Notes: generated by a model not told the origin, from the sequence alone. Positions 6,731 to 15,462 are shown, numbered from the stretch's first letter. The stretch: DNA of 64,000 bases from a bacterium BMS3Bbin08 (GCA_002897775.1 BDTR01000022.1:1-64000), one strand, 5' to 3'. Translations and numbers: made by a program.

Positions 6731-9259
6731 ATGGCAGGTTTAAATCGACGAAACTTTATGAAATTTGGTATAGCCAGCGGCGCGCTCCTTGCAGCAGGGG
6801 AAGGCTTGAAGTCTCAGGCCCTGGCCGGCACTGTAAAGTTACAGATGGGCGGTAAGGATTTCAACTTCAAGACAGGTACAGAAAGAAAAGCCATTCCGAC
6901 TGCCTGCTGGTCATGTGTTACAAGATGTGCTGCCATGGGCTTTGTGGAAGATGGAAGACTCGTCAAGATGGAATCCAACCCCGAGTCTATCAGAACCCTG
7001 GGCAAGATGTGCTCAAAAGGTCAGTCAGGCCCCAATGATGTCTATTTCCCGGACAGGATCCTGTATCCGATGAAGAGGGTCGGAAAGCGCGGAGAAGGAA
7101 AATGGAAGAGGATTACATGGGATACGGCGCTTACAGAACTGTCAGGACGGATGAAGAAACTCCGTGACAATGGACATCCTGAAAAATTCATGTTTCACTA
7201 CGGAAGGATGAAAGCCAGCTCCAGCAAACTGATAAAGAGTGTCTTTCTTGCTAATTACGGAACAGGAACTATTTCAGGACATACATCTATCTGCGAAGGC
7301 GGCAAATGGGTTGCCCAGGAACTGACATGGGGCAAACACTATGACAACTGGGACTTTGACAAAACCAAATTTGTCCTGAACTTCGGCAGTAACATTCAGG
7401 AGGCCCATACCAACCATATCCCGACATCACAGAGACTCATAAGGGCAAAGGTAGAAAGGGGTGTAAGGACTGTAACTTTTGATGTCAGGTACTCAAACAC
7501 AGCTGCAAAATCCGATGAATGGATTCCAATCAAACCGGGAACTGACGGTGCGGTTGTCCTTGCAATATGTAATGTGATCATGAAGAATAATCTTTATGAT
7601 AAGTCGTTCTTTAAGTTCATAAGGGCTACAGAGAATGTTAACGCCTCAGCTGATGAGAAAATATCAGCCCTGAAATCTCACCTCTCTAAATACACACCAA
7701 AGTGGGCGGAAAAGATAACCGGAGTAAGCGCCTCAAAGATTGAATCAACAGCAAAGGAATTCGCAAAAGCAAAACCCGCCGTAGTGATAAGTTACAGGGG
7801 CGCGGTAGCCCACTACAACGGCAATGACACAGAGAGGGGCTGTCAGATGCTTGCCGCAATAACAGGCAACATTGATAACCCCGGCGGAAGATGCAGGGGG
7901 ATAGGCCCTCACTGGAAGTATCCCAAAGGTCCAAAGGACAAACCAAAGGCAAAGAAGCTGAAACTGGCCCACGGCTTTCCCGGAACAGTAGCTTACCCGA
8001 ATCATGGAGTATGTCAACAGGTACTGCCTATGATCAAAGACGGCAAGGCGGGAAGACCTGAGATCTACATGTGGTACTGCCATAACCCTGTCTATGTTAA
8101 TGGTGACAACCAGGGTAACAGAGAAGTCCTGAAAGATGAAAAGATGATTCCCTTTACTGTGACATCAAATATTGTCTATGACGAATCAAGCAAACTCGCA
8201 GACATGATACTGCCTGATGCCACTTATCTTGAAAGATGGGACTGGGAAGACATGGTGTCTCCGAACCAGGTGCCGGAATATTACATCCGTCAGGCTTTAA
8301 TCAAACCTCTCGGTGAGGCAAGGGACCTTGGAGATGTAGTGATAGAGCTGGCAGAGAAGATGGGAATGCCATTAGGGGTCGGCAGTACAAAAGAGGAGTA
8401 TGTAAAAAAATCCCATGAAATGACCGCCAAGGCTGTAAAAGGCTTCCCGGGCTTTGACTACATGAAGAAACATGGTGTCTGGCATGACCCGAACGCCAAG
8501 CCTAAATATTACTCGCACAAAAAGGAAATCAAAGCTGATAAACTGAAAGACGCAATCCTTGATGAAGCAACCGGAGTATACTGGAACCCGAAGAAGGCCC
8601 ACGCCAAGAATCCTGAAAAGGGTTACGCCGAGACTAAAAAGGCATACAAAGGCTATGTTGGCCAGAAAATAGGAGAGAAAGTCTATAAAAGCTTTCCCCC
8701 TGATAAGGTCAACAAGTCCGGATACCTGGAGCTTTACTCCGCCCTTTTGAAGAAGAAAGGGTTTGCGCCACTTCCGACATACTATCCGATACCCGAACAT
8801 GAGAAAATGAAACCGGATGAACTGCACTTAACTACCTATAAAGTAGCAGTTCACGTCCACTCAAGGAGTACACACAGAAAGTGGCTGAGTGAAATTTATC
8901 ATGATAACCCGGGATGGATGAATCCTAAAACAGCAGCAGACCGTGGAATCAAGGACGGGGATAAGATAAAAGTGAAATCACCGATAGGCGAGATAGTAAC
9001 TAATGCCCGTGTTACAGAAAAGATTGTTCCCGGTGTCATAGCAATATCCTATCATGTAGGACGCGAGGAAAGCGGCAGGTACGGCTCGGGCAGAAAGTCT
9101 CCTGTTGCAGGTGGCGCAAATGACAATGATCCGGACCTCAAGAACAAGTTCTGGGATACCTATGGCATGCATCCTAACTGGATAATCCCGAACTCGGATG
9201 ACCCGATAAACGGGCAACAGCGCTGGATGGATACAGTTGTAACGGTTACAAGGGCATAG
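6731..9259 (+). CDS. Tat-exported molybdopterin oxidoreductase catalytic subunit (PsrA/PhsA/ArrA-like)
   Basis: I choose ATG 6731 because AAAGGAGA lies just upstream and the Tat motif (R6-R7 in NRRNFMK) then sits at the N-terminus; 842 residues. A [4Fe-4S] motif is complete (C59, C62, C66, C94). The metal-ligand region reads GHTSICEGGK, with Cys188 the likely Mo/W ligand, as in the polysulfide, thiosulfate and arsenate reductase branch. A molydopterin dinucleotide-binding C-terminal domain begins near residue 700 (KVAVHVHSRSTHRKW). Substrate is unresolved: a sulfur compound, arsenate/arsenite, or a non-catalytic relay as in Qrc are all possible. The ars genes nearby are only circumstantial. 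A strong terminator follows. Confidence 0.88.
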   Translation: MAGLNRRNFMKFGIASGALLAAGEGLKSQALAGTVKLQMGGKDFNFKTGTERKAIPTACWSCVTRCAAMGFVEDGRLVKMESNPESIRTLGKMCSKGQSGPNDVYFPDRILYPMKRVGKRGEGKWKRITWDTALTELSGRMKKLRDNGHPEKFMFHYGRMKASSSKLIKSVFLANYGTGTISGHTSICEGGKWVAQELTWGKHYDNWDFDKTKFVLNFGSNIQEAHTNHIPTSQRLIRAKVERGVRTVTFDVRYSNTAAKSDEWIPIKPGTDGAVVLAICNVIMKNNLYDKSFFKFIRATENVNASADEKISALKSHLSKYTPKWAEKITGVSASKIESTAKEFAKAKPAVVISYRGAVAHYNGNDTERGCQMLAAITGNIDNPGGRCRGIGPHWKYPKGPKDKPKAKKLKLAHGFPGTVAYPNHGVCQQVLPMIKDGKAGRPEIYMWYCHNPVYVNGDNQGNREVLKDEKMIPFTVTSNIVYDESSKLADMILPDATYLERWDWEDMVSPNQVPEYYIRQALIKPLGEARDLGDVVIELAEKMGMPLGVGSTKEEYVKKSHEMTAKAVKGFPGFDYMKKHGVWHDPNAKPKYYSHKKEIKADKLKDAILDEATGVYWNPKKAHAKNPEKGYAETKKAYKGYVGQKIGEKVYKSFPPDKVNKSGYLELYSALLKKKGFAPLPTYYPIPEHEKMKPDELHLTTYKVAVHVHSRSTHRKWLSEIYHDNPGWMNPKTAADRGIKDGDKIKVKSPIGEIVTNARVTEKIVPGVIAISYHVGREESGRYGSGRKSPVAGGANDNDPDLKNKFWDTYGMHPNWIIPNSDDPINGQQRWMDTVVTVTRA

Positions 9260-9298
9260 CTGATTACTGAAATCTTCAGCAGATGCAGGATCAAGCTC

Positions 9299-9334
9299 AA
9301 TATCCCCTCCCTGAGACGGGAGGGGATATTTTTT
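9299..9334 (+). terminator. Intrinsic terminator of the redox operon
   Basis: A perfect 13-bp stem (AATATCCCCTCCC, 9299-9311, with its complement at 9318-9330) closes a 6-nt loop and runs into six T. It ends the six-gene redox transcript 40 bp after the molybdoenzyme stop. Confidence 0.93.
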
Positions 9335-9436
9335 AAGATTTATGTTCCCAATAAGAGAGTATTAATCAATAGCCTTAGGCAGGACGTCTGTTCACAAAAA
9401 TACTACCGAAAGCGCTATAATTTACAGGATTAGAAT

Positions 9437-10126
9437 ATGGAAAAGAATAAAAAAACTAAAGACATACCTGAAACAGCAAGACAGCGCAGCAATATCTATG
9501 GCCTGCTTACGCTCATTTATCGTGCTGAAGTTACGAAAGAATTACTAAAACATATCAGAGACCCGGAGTTTCTTTCCGTGTTATCAGACATGGGCGCTAA
9601 ATTGGAGGATGATTTCTTAACGGGTCCTGAAGACGAATTGATCGAAGACCTTGCTGTTGAGTACGCGAGACTCTTCCTGGGTCCCGCTAAACATATTTCT
9701 CCCCATGAGTCGATTCATCACGATACTGGCGATGGTGACTGGGGCCAGTTCTGGGGCAAATCAACTGTTGAGGTTAAAAAATTTATTGAAACAGCAGGGC
9801 TTGAATATAAGTCTGAATACACCGGATTGCCCGACCACATCAGCGTTGAATTGGAGTTCATGCAGGAAGCTGCCAGGCGTGAGGCACAGGCGCGGGAAGA
9901 AAACGATAGCGAGGGGCTTCTCTATTGTCTGAAAATGGAAAAAAAATTTATTGACGAGCACCTTGCAAAATGGATCCCTATTTTTTGTGACATAGTTATT
10001 TCTCAGGCAGAACTGCCTTTCTATCGGGAAATGGCAGAAGTAACAAAACATTTTATAGAATTCGAAAAAGATGAGATAAATAAATATATTTCTGAAGCCG
10101 GGACAGTTCTTTCACCAGATCGTTGA
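9437..10126 (+). CDS. TorD/DmsD-family molybdoenzyme maturation chaperone
   Basis: 229 residues, almost all helical. The segment EYARLFLGPAKHISPHESIH matches the TorD-family core (Y-x-x-L-F-x-G, then P-x-E-S), and the GLPDHISVELEFM segment matches its second hallmark (L-P-D-H-x-x-x-E-L-E-F-M). Such chaperones bind the Tat signal and apo-form of a molybdoenzyme and hold it until cofactor is inserted. The natural client is the catalytic subunit directly upstream. It has its own transcript after the terminator; a TATAAT at 9416-9421 lies close to the start. Confidence 0.9.
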   Translation: MEKNKKTKDIPETARQRSNIYGLLTLIYRAEVTKELLKHIRDPEFLSVLSDMGAKLEDDFLTGPEDELIEDLAVEYARLFLGPAKHISPHESIHHDTGDGDWGQFWGKSTVEVKKFIETAGLEYKSEYTGLPDHISVELEFMQEAARREAQAREENDSEGLLYCLKMEKKFIDEHLAKWIPIFCDIVISQAELPFYREMAEVTKHFIEFEKDEINKYISEAGTVLSPDR

Positions 10127-10217
10127 TCTTAAAGAGCAGCAAAAGCATTAGAGAATTTGTACACTGCCTAATATACTCGGTTACATTAAGTTTTGAACTC
10201 TAAGAGATACAATATTT

Positions 10218-10574
10218 ATGGGGCTTTTTAACTGGTTTGGAAAACGCGGAGAAGCGAGAATGTTGGCAAGATCTGCTTCTGAGGCGTATTCAAAAAATAA
10301 GGCTCAAAACCCTGATCTGTCAGAGGCAGAAATATCACAAAAGCTCTTTATGCAAAGATGCTCTTCAAGGAATCTTAATAAAGCAGAACAGTTGAGGTTT
10401 AAAAAGTATCTTGAGGCCGGGGAAACAGTAGACCCCCAGTTGAAACTATGTTTAGCTATGGTTCACATATTATTAAACATAACAGAGGCTGACGGGAAAA
10501 CATACCAAACCATCAGAAAAACAATAGAAGAAGAATTAAGCAGGTCAGGACATAAGATTTCTTCTGATCAGTAA
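10218..10574 (+). CDS. Small unknown protein between torD-like gene and tatA
   Basis: 118 residues, charged and helical, no signal peptide or clear membrane segment, no family that I recognise. It begins MGLFNWFGKRGEAR, an amphipathic basic N-terminus that might touch the membrane. The rest contains two weakly cysteine-bearing helices (C50 and C81 region). Position between a molybdoenzyme chaperone and tatA suggests a role in assembly or export of the complex, but this is inference from context only. Confidence 0.6.
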   Translation: MGLFNWFGKRGEARMLARSASEAYSKNKAQNPDLSEAEISQKLFMQRCSSRNLNKAEQLRFKKYLEAGETVDPQLKLCLAMVHILLNITEADGKTYQTIRKTIEEELSRSGHKISSDQ

Positions 10575-10659
10575 CCTGAAATAAAAAAACTGCGAGATAT
10601 AATGGACATTAAAGTATTTGAAAAATTAAGGAAAAAACAAAGACCCTAAGGAGGAAAAC

Positions 10660-10866
10660 ATGTTCGGACTCGGCGTAACAGAACTTATCGTTATTCTGGT
10701 AATCGTTGTTGTTTTATTTGGTGCATCGAGACTGCCGCAAATCGGCAAAGGCATTGGGGAGGGTATAAAAAACTTCAAGAAATCAACTTCCGGGCTGTCC
10801 GGGATTAATGAAACTCTAAAAAGCTCAACTGAAGAAACCGGAAACAACAAGGGGAAGAAAACATAA
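10660..10866 (+). CDS. tatA: Sec-independent translocase TatA/E
   Basis: 68 residues beginning [20 protein letters not shown], one N-terminal transmembrane helix, the [17 protein letters not shown] hinge and amphipathic helix, then a short charged tail. This is the TatA pattern. A strong AAGGAGG precedes the start. TatA forms the translocation pore for folded cofactor-bearing proteins. Three Tat substrates lie directly upstream, which explains its presence; no tatC is seen in the window. Confidence 0.95.
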   Translation: MFGLGVTELIVILVIVVVLFGASRLPQIGKGIGEGIKNFKKSTSGLSGINETLKSSTEETGNNKGKKT

Positions 10867-10923
10867 CTGATCCGCTTAAAGTCTTACCTGTGCGATAGTT
10901 TGTATTTATCCACCTTAACCCAT

Positions 10924-11259
10924 CTAATTTACATTTCTTGGCCAGTACATAATTATAGAGACACCCAGAAGGCGGATAAGCCCTTCAATCATGCCGTACC
11001 TGTCAGGAACAATTTTGTCTATTTCCCAGCCCCATAAAATAGAAAGAACAACGAAGATACCGCCATATGCAGCATATACCCTGCCGAAGTGCGCGGGCTG
11101 AAAAGTCGGTATGATTCCGTATATTATCAGTATGATAGCTCCTGCACCGGCAAACCAGAGACTTCTGTTTTCCCTTAGCCATATCCAGACAAGGTATCCG
11201 CCTCCAATCTCACATAAACCGGCTAATATAAATAATGTAATCGACTTCGCAATAAGCAT
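10924..11259 (-). CDS. YnfA/UPF0060-family small membrane protein
   Basis: 111 residues with four hydrophobic helices and the family hallmarks [27 protein letters not shown] and a final RLLGV segment. YnfA proteins resemble small multidrug resistance transporters. They often accompany arsenic or metal-resistance genes, and here it sits beside an arsenosugar-type glycosyltransferase remnant and the ars operon. GGAGG (minus strand) lies just before the start. It converges with tatA. Confidence 0.9.
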   Translation of the reverse strand: MLIAKSITLFILAGLCEIGGGYLVWIWLRENRSLWFAGAGAIILIIYGIIPTFQPAHFGRVYAAYGGIFVVLSILWGWEIDKIVPDRYGMIEGLIRLLGVSIIMYWPRNVN

Positions 11260-11309
11260 TTGGCCTCCTTAAATCGGTTATAATCTTCATCGTGGAAGAG
11301 CTGCGCACG

Positions 11310-11807
11310 TTACCGTTTAAATTTCCTGTAATAAATTTGGTAAATCCTGTCAAGAGATACGCCGCATATATAAAGAAATGACAAGAACAGGTTTAAGAAA
11401 GAGATTTTAAAAATTCCTGTTTTTTCATATCTTCTTATTGAAACGCGGATACAGTCTTTAATAAGTATCATTTGCCCTGACTTTTTCAAACGTGCGGCAA
11501 GGTTAACATCTTCCAATATCGGCATCCCCCTGAACCCGCCAATATTCATAAATACACCTTTTCTGCAAAAAATACCCTGGTCTCCAGTAATGATTTTAAA
11601 AAGCCTGTTATAACACATTACCCACAAATCAAGCAGCCGATACTTCCAGCCGCGAGAATTCAGACAACGTTTGAACCCGCCCCAGACAATTTCTGGATTA
11701 TCCATACACTTTTGAATCTTCTCCAATGCCCCGGCGGGCAGATGAGTGTCGGAATGGAGGAAAAACAATATGTCTCCAGATGCGTGCTGCGCCCCCATTA
11801 TAATCAT
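11310..11807 (-). pseudogene. Truncated arsenosugar-type (TIGR04283-like) glycosyltransferase
   Basis: The 165 residues correspond to the middle and C-terminal part of a GT2-family enzyme: GAQHASGDILFFLHSDTHLP holds the DXD-like region, and FRGMPILEDVNLAARLKKSG is the acceptor-side motif. The first 60-70 residues, with the nucleotide-sugar-binding strand, are missing. Immediately upstream in frame are two TAA codons, and then a scrap of an arsC gene. The start ATG therefore appears to be an internal methionine, and the gene is most likely dead. The family is linked to arsenosugar synthesis, which fits the arsenic neighbourhood. Confidence 0.8.
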
Positions 11808-11888
11808 GGATATATTTTATTACAATTCGTAAAGTTACTCGATATTTGCAAACAACGAATGATGCTAACCTCTTAACTCTAAAAATAA

Positions 11889-11973
11889 TTCCCTTCACCT
11901 TCTCTTCAATCGTATGTCTTACCTTCCTGAATCCCTCCATGTTCATGTCCTTTGGGTCAGGGATGCCCCCGTT
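11889..11973 (-). pseudogene. Remnant of an arsC gene 3' end
   Basis: Read on the minus strand, this segment encodes GIPDPKDMNMEGFRKVRHT followed by IEEKVKGII. The intact arsC in this window has GIPDPKDMDAEDFRKVRET followed by IEEKVKRLI at the same place. The DNA is also alignable over about 85 bp with 12825-12893 and its left flank. Similarity stops on both sides, so only the last ~28 codons of a second arsC copy survive, abutting the truncated glycosyltransferase. Confidence 0.85.
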
Positions 11974-12115
11974 GCTGTCAGAGATAACTTGTAATCTGCT
12001 GAAATAGTTTAAACTGCTTGTCTTTTAATGATATTTCTGATATTTTTTAATATATTCCTTTTGTTGTTTGTTGGAAATTAACAGGTTCGGTATGCTGTTT
12101 AAAAGGTTTTGAAAA

Positions 12116-12430
12116 ATGGTCAAAGGATTCGATGTCCCAAAAGAAGCGCTGGCTGATTTCTGCAGCCGCTGGATGATAACTGAATTTGCTTTATTTGGTT
12201 CAGCATTGAGAGACGATTTCAGTCATGACAGCGACATCGATGTTCTTGTAACTTTCAGCCCTGATGCTTCCTGGAGTCTCCTTGATCATGTTCAGATGCA
12301 GGATGAATTGGAAATTCTTTTCAGGCGTGATGTCGACCTTGTCACAAGAAAGGGAATTGAACGAAGCCGGAATCATATTCGTCGTGAAGAGATACTGAAA
12401 TCGGCAGAGGTAATCTATGCCGCAGCGTGA
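12116..12430 (+). CDS. MntA-type nucleotidyltransferase antitoxin
   Basis: 104 residues of a minimal nucleotidyltransferase. The motif GSALRDDFSHDSDIDVLV places G28-S29, D40 and D42 in the canonical GSX10DXD arrangement; a later catalytic Asp is in RRDVDLV. MntA antitoxins AMPylate the partner HepT toxin. AAAAGG precedes the start. The gene overlaps hepT by 14 bp, the usual order for this module. A defective-looking stretch (arsC scrap) lies upstream, consistent with a recombination-prone region. Confidence 0.9.
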   Translation: MVKGFDVPKEALADFCSRWMITEFALFGSALRDDFSHDSDIDVLVTFSPDASWSLLDHVQMQDELEILFRRDVDLVTRKGIERSRNHIRREEILKSAEVIYAAA

Positions 12431-12764
12431 TTCAAGTTATCTCACTGATATTATAAATGCTGCCGAACAGATAGAAGAATTTATTGCGGACATTGATAAA
12501 AGGCAGTTTGAAGAAAGTGCTCTCGTTCAGTCAGCTGTCATCAGGCAGATTGAAGTCATTGGCGAAGCAACAAAACGGCTATCTCAAACATTCACATCAG
12601 AGCATCCTGAGATCCCGTGGAAAAATATGGCAGGTATGCGGGATATTCTCATTCATGCCTATGATCATGTTGACATAGATGAATTATGGAATGCAGCATC
12701 TGCTTCTATCCCTGCCCTGCTGAAAAAGATAAGGGCTATAATTGCTGATGAATACGGAAAGTAG
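12417..12764 (+). CDS. hepT: HepT-like ribonuclease toxin
   Basis: 115 residues of the HEPN fold. The catalytic motif RX4HXY is intact as RDILIHAY (R75, H80, Y82), and IEVIGEATKRLS is the family signature before it. HepT cleaves RNA unless modified by MntA. It begins inside the antitoxin gene and converges on arsC with a 20-bp gap, so the module is inserted between two ars fragments. Confidence 0.92.
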   Translation: MPQRDSSYLTDIINAAEQIEEFIADIDKRQFEESALVQSAVIRQIEVIGEATKRLSQTFTSEHPEIPWKNMAGMRDILIHAYDHVDIDELWNAASASIPALLKKIRAIIADEYGK

Positions 12765-12784
12765 AATGGGAATTTAACCTCAAT

Positions 12785-13174
12785 TTATTCCAAGTCTGCA
12801 ATCAGCCTCTTCACCTTCTCTTCGATTGTCTCCCTGACTTTCCTGAAATCCTCCGCATCCATGTCCTTTGGATCAGGGATGCCCCAGTCTTCCCTTTGCT
12901 CTGCTCTTACAAAAGGGCACGCGTCACCGCACCCCATCGTAATCACATAATCATACTCGATATCCGGGATGTCGGAGAGTGATTTTGATGTGTGCGTTGT
13001 CATGTCGTAGCCGACTTCTTTCATTGACGCGATTGCTTTTGGATTGACAATTCCTGACGGCCTGGAGCCTGCACTATATGGTTCAATCACGTCATCCCCG
13101 TGAATCCTGGCAAATGCCTCTGCTATCTGGCTCCTGCAGGAATTTTCGATACATACAAACAATACTTTTTTCAT
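12785..13174 (-). CDS. arsC: Thioredoxin-type arsenate reductase
   Basis: I prefer ATG 13174, with GGAG six bases upstream, over the GTG at 13186. The 129-residue product is a low-molecular-weight phosphatase-fold ArsC: the P-loop CIENSCRS gives Cys8 and Arg14, and the resolving pair lies in MGCGDACPF. These enzymes reduce arsenate to arsenite with thioredoxin. It is the last gene of arsR-ACR3-arsD-arsA-arsC and starts about 20 bp after arsA. A second, broken copy of its 3' end is present at 11.9 kb. Confidence 0.93.
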   Translation of the reverse strand: MKKVLFVCIENSCRSQIAEAFARIHGDDVIEPYSAGSRPSGIVNPKAIASMKEVGYDMTTHTSKSLSDIPDIEYDYVITMGCGDACPFVRAEQREDWGIPDPKDMDAEDFRKVRETIEEKVKRLIADLE

Positions 13175-13195
13175 TTTGTTCTCCACGCACGGTAT

Positions 13196-15127
13196 CTACC
13201 GATGTCCAAGCTCCATAGATACAGATCTTAACTGTTCAATTCCTTTTATTTCTTCATCCATCAGGGGATAGATGGCAACGGGCAGTTTGAATTTATCATT
13301 GATCTTGTTGAGATAATGTATCTGCATATTTCTTCTGCTTCTGAAGAAATCATTTGTGCAGACCTTTTCCGGCAATACCATGTTTGCTATAACAAGTTGA
13401 GTTTCCACTCCTGCTTTTTTCAGGTCGATCATGGCGCGGTAGGACTCTTCGATGGGCGTTGACTCGGGATACAAGACGAGGGTAAAAACGGTCCTTGAAC
13501 TGTCTCTCAGCATATCGATGATCTTTCCGAATCTCTCCTTTGTAATATTGCCTGTTACTGAGCTTCCTGAAGATGCATCGACCATAATCTCCATCTGACG
13601 GGCATAATCAAAAGGCAGGTCAAGCAGTCTCAATGTGTGACCCGTGGGAGCGGTGTCAAAGACGAGGAGATCATAATCTCTGCTTTCTATAAACTGCGCG
13701 AACTTTTCAAATGCCGCCATTTCCTCAATGCAGGGCGAGTTCAGCTCTTCCTCCATTGCAGAAAGCATGTCTTCGGAATATTTCCCCCGGGCGTCATTTA
13801 ATACCTTTTCTTTGTACTCCCTGAATGCGGTTTCCTGGTCTATCATCACTGCATAAAGATTGTCCGTAATCTCTGACGGCTCGGTGCCGACTTTTTTGCC
13901 GAGGACTTCGCCGATGTGGGCGGCAGGGTCGGTGGTAACAAGGAGCGTTTTGAAACCTTTATCAGCCATATGCAGGGCGGTGATGCACGAGACAGTAGTC
14001 TTACCAACCCCTCCCTTGCCGGTGAAGAAGAGGGCCTTTGTCTGCTTGTCATGAGGAAGCCAGAGATGGTCAATATCCGTTTTTCGTGTCCATTGTCCGT
14101 CATTCCCCGATTTAATCGGGGAATCCAGAAAAGAGGAACTGGATTCTCCGGTCAAGTCCGATGCGGATCTCCGCGAGGGGTCGCTCCGACCGGAGAATGA
14201 CATTTTTTTTGAGCCATGAGCACTGACTTCATGAAACAATTCTTCTGCCACATCTTTTAATGCTTCAATCCCCTTGACTTCATTGTCCCTTAAAAGCATA
14301 TACCGCTTTGGCCTGTCAATGAGTTTTTCCGTTTCTTTGATGACATCCTGCTGGACAAGAAACTTCTTTTTGAAGAAATCCACTTCACAGGCTTCCTCGG
14401 GATATATTCCGTTAATAATGATCTCCCCTGTATTGATTCCAATGGCCGCAAGTTCCCGTGAGGCACGGATCGTTTCGTACAGAGATAGCTCTTCCGGTCT
14501 CATTACAAAGATGAAATTTGTCTCTGCCGGGTCTCTCAGGAGCGAGATTGCCCTGTCGTATTTTTCCTTTGAACCCTGGATTGACCGCACCGGGCCGAGG
14601 CAGGTCTGGCCGCTGCCTTCGGCTGATTCCTCTATGTGCTTTGACCAGTCAACAGGGAGCTCAAGGAGTCTTATTGTATGGCCTGTAGGCGCTGTATCAA
14701 AGATAACGACATCATATTCATCGGCGGTGCCCATGAAGTCTATGAAACGGTCAAAGGACGCCATTTCCGTTGTGCAGGCGCCGCTCAGGTTTTCCTCGAT
14801 GGATGCGATTACATCATCGGGCATGATCTCCCGTAAAGGCCCGATAATGCCTTCCTTATATTCACGGGTCGCTTCGTCAGGGTCTATCTCCATTGCATGT
14901 AAGGGCGATTCATGCGCAGTGCCCTGTGGGTAAATTACCCCTACGCCTTTGATAGGCGTGACCTTGTGTCCTATTTCCTGCTCGAACACATCTGCCAGAT
15001 TTGATGCAGGGTCGGTGGTAACGATCAGGGTCTTATTGCCTGAAAGGGCAAGGTAGACGGCTGTGGCACATGCCATGGTCGTCTTGCCGACCCCGCCCTT
15101 TCCTGAAAAGAAAATATACTTCGCCAT
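13196..15127 (-). CDS. arsA: Arsenite-pump ATPase, tandem ArsA domains
   Basis: 643 residues built of two homologous ATPase halves. Each begins with a deviant Walker A: SGKGGVGKTT near residue 8 and TGKGGVGKTT near residue 367; both contain the FDTAPTGHT(I/L)RLL motif. ArsA drives arsenite extrusion and takes metalloid from ArsD. The start overlaps the arsD stop (TAATG). The linker between the halves (about residues 309-343) is unusual: it is entirely encoded by a palindromic repeat (14099-14201) and is rich in Ser, Arg and Asp. The pump partner here would be the ACR3-type carrier. Confidence 0.94.
   Translation of the reverse strand: MAKYIFFSGKGGVGKTTMACATAVYLALSGNKTLIVTTDPASNLADVFEQEIGHKVTPIKGVGVIYPQGTAHESPLHAMEIDPDEATREYKEGIIGPLREIMPDDVIASIEENLSGACTTEMASFDRFIDFMGTADEYDVVIFDTAPTGHTIRLLELPVDWSKHIEESAEGSGQTCLGPVRSIQGSKEKYDRAISLLRDPAETNFIFVMRPEELSLYETIRASRELAAIGINTGEIIINGIYPEEACEVDFFKKKFLVQQDVIKETEKLIDRPKRYMLLRDNEVKGIEALKDVAEELFHEVSAHGSKKMSFSGRSDPSRRSASDLTGESSSSFLDSPIKSGNDGQWTRKTDIDHLWLPHDKQTKALFFTGKGGVGKTTVSCITALHMADKGFKTLLVTTDPAAHIGEVLGKKVGTEPSEITDNLYAVMIDQETAFREYKEKVLNDARGKYSEDMLSAMEEELNSPCIEEMAAFEKFAQFIESRDYDLLVFDTAPTGHTLRLLDLPFDYARQMEIMVDASSGSSVTGNITKERFGKIIDMLRDSSRTVFTLVLYPESTPIEESYRAMIDLKKAGVETQLVIANMVLPEKVCTNDFFRSRRNMQIHYLNKINDKFKLPVAIYPLMDEEIKGIEQLRSVSMELGHR
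14099..14201. repeat. Palindromic repeat inserted in the arsA linker
   Basis: 103 bp bounded by GTCATTC (14099-14105) and GAATGAC (14195-14201). Two nested inverted repeats lie inside: CCCCGATTTAATCGGGG and CTCCGGTC...GACCGGAG, with GGAATCCAG facing CTGGATTC between them. This matches the general design of mobile palindromes with GTCATTC/GAATGAC ends. It is read in frame without stop. Confidence 0.85.
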
Positions 15128-15462
15128 TATATCAACGTCATTGGCCGTCCCTGTTTCAACGGCTCAATATCAAGCGCTTTGCATAAATTTTCATATGACG
15201 GGTATTCTCCTGTCTTGAATAATTCGCCGTTGACCATGACTACAGGCAGGGCTTTTTTGCCGTTTTTATGGAGCAGCTCTGCAACAAGCTTGTTGTCCAT
15301 AAAGTCCTTTGGCTGCTGCGCCAAATTATAGCGTTCTACTTCCACTCCCTGTTTCTTAAGGGACAGGACAGCATCGTTCATCTTTACAAGCGCAGGGTCT
15401 AAATCAGGCCCGCACATCCCGGATGAACAACACATTGCAGGGTCGTATATCCGAACTTTCAT
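15127..15462 (-). CDS. arsD: Arsenic metallochaperone
   Basis: 111 residues. The As(III)-transfer cysteines are present as C11, C12 and C17 in PAMCCSSGMCGP, followed by the thioredoxin-like body with KALPVVMVNGELF. ArsD hands arsenite to ArsA and weakly represses the operon. The gene ends within the arsA start (TAATG), so their synthesis is coupled. The extra C-terminal vicinal cysteine pairs of plasmid R773 ArsD are absent, as in most chromosomal forms. Confidence 0.94.
   Translation of the reverse strand: MKVRIYDPAMCCSSGMCGPDLDPALVKMNDAVLSLKKQGVEVERYNLAQQPKDFMDNKLVAELLHKNGKKALPVVMVNGELFKTGEYPSYENLCKALDIEPLKQGRPMTLI

Noticed and set aside
6731-9259. Firm call as arsenate reductase ArrA because ars genes are close
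   Set aside because: The Fe-S and metal-ligand motifs only place it in the wider PsrA/PhsA/ArrA group. A terminator separates it from the ars region, and the ars operon lies on the other strand.
10602-10649. 15-codon frame before tatA
   Set aside because: Too short, no own ribosome-binding site, no recognisable motif; probably leader sequence.
14274-14933. 219-codon open frame on the plus strand
   Set aside because: Antisense to arsA; Ser-rich composition is typical of a shadow frame.
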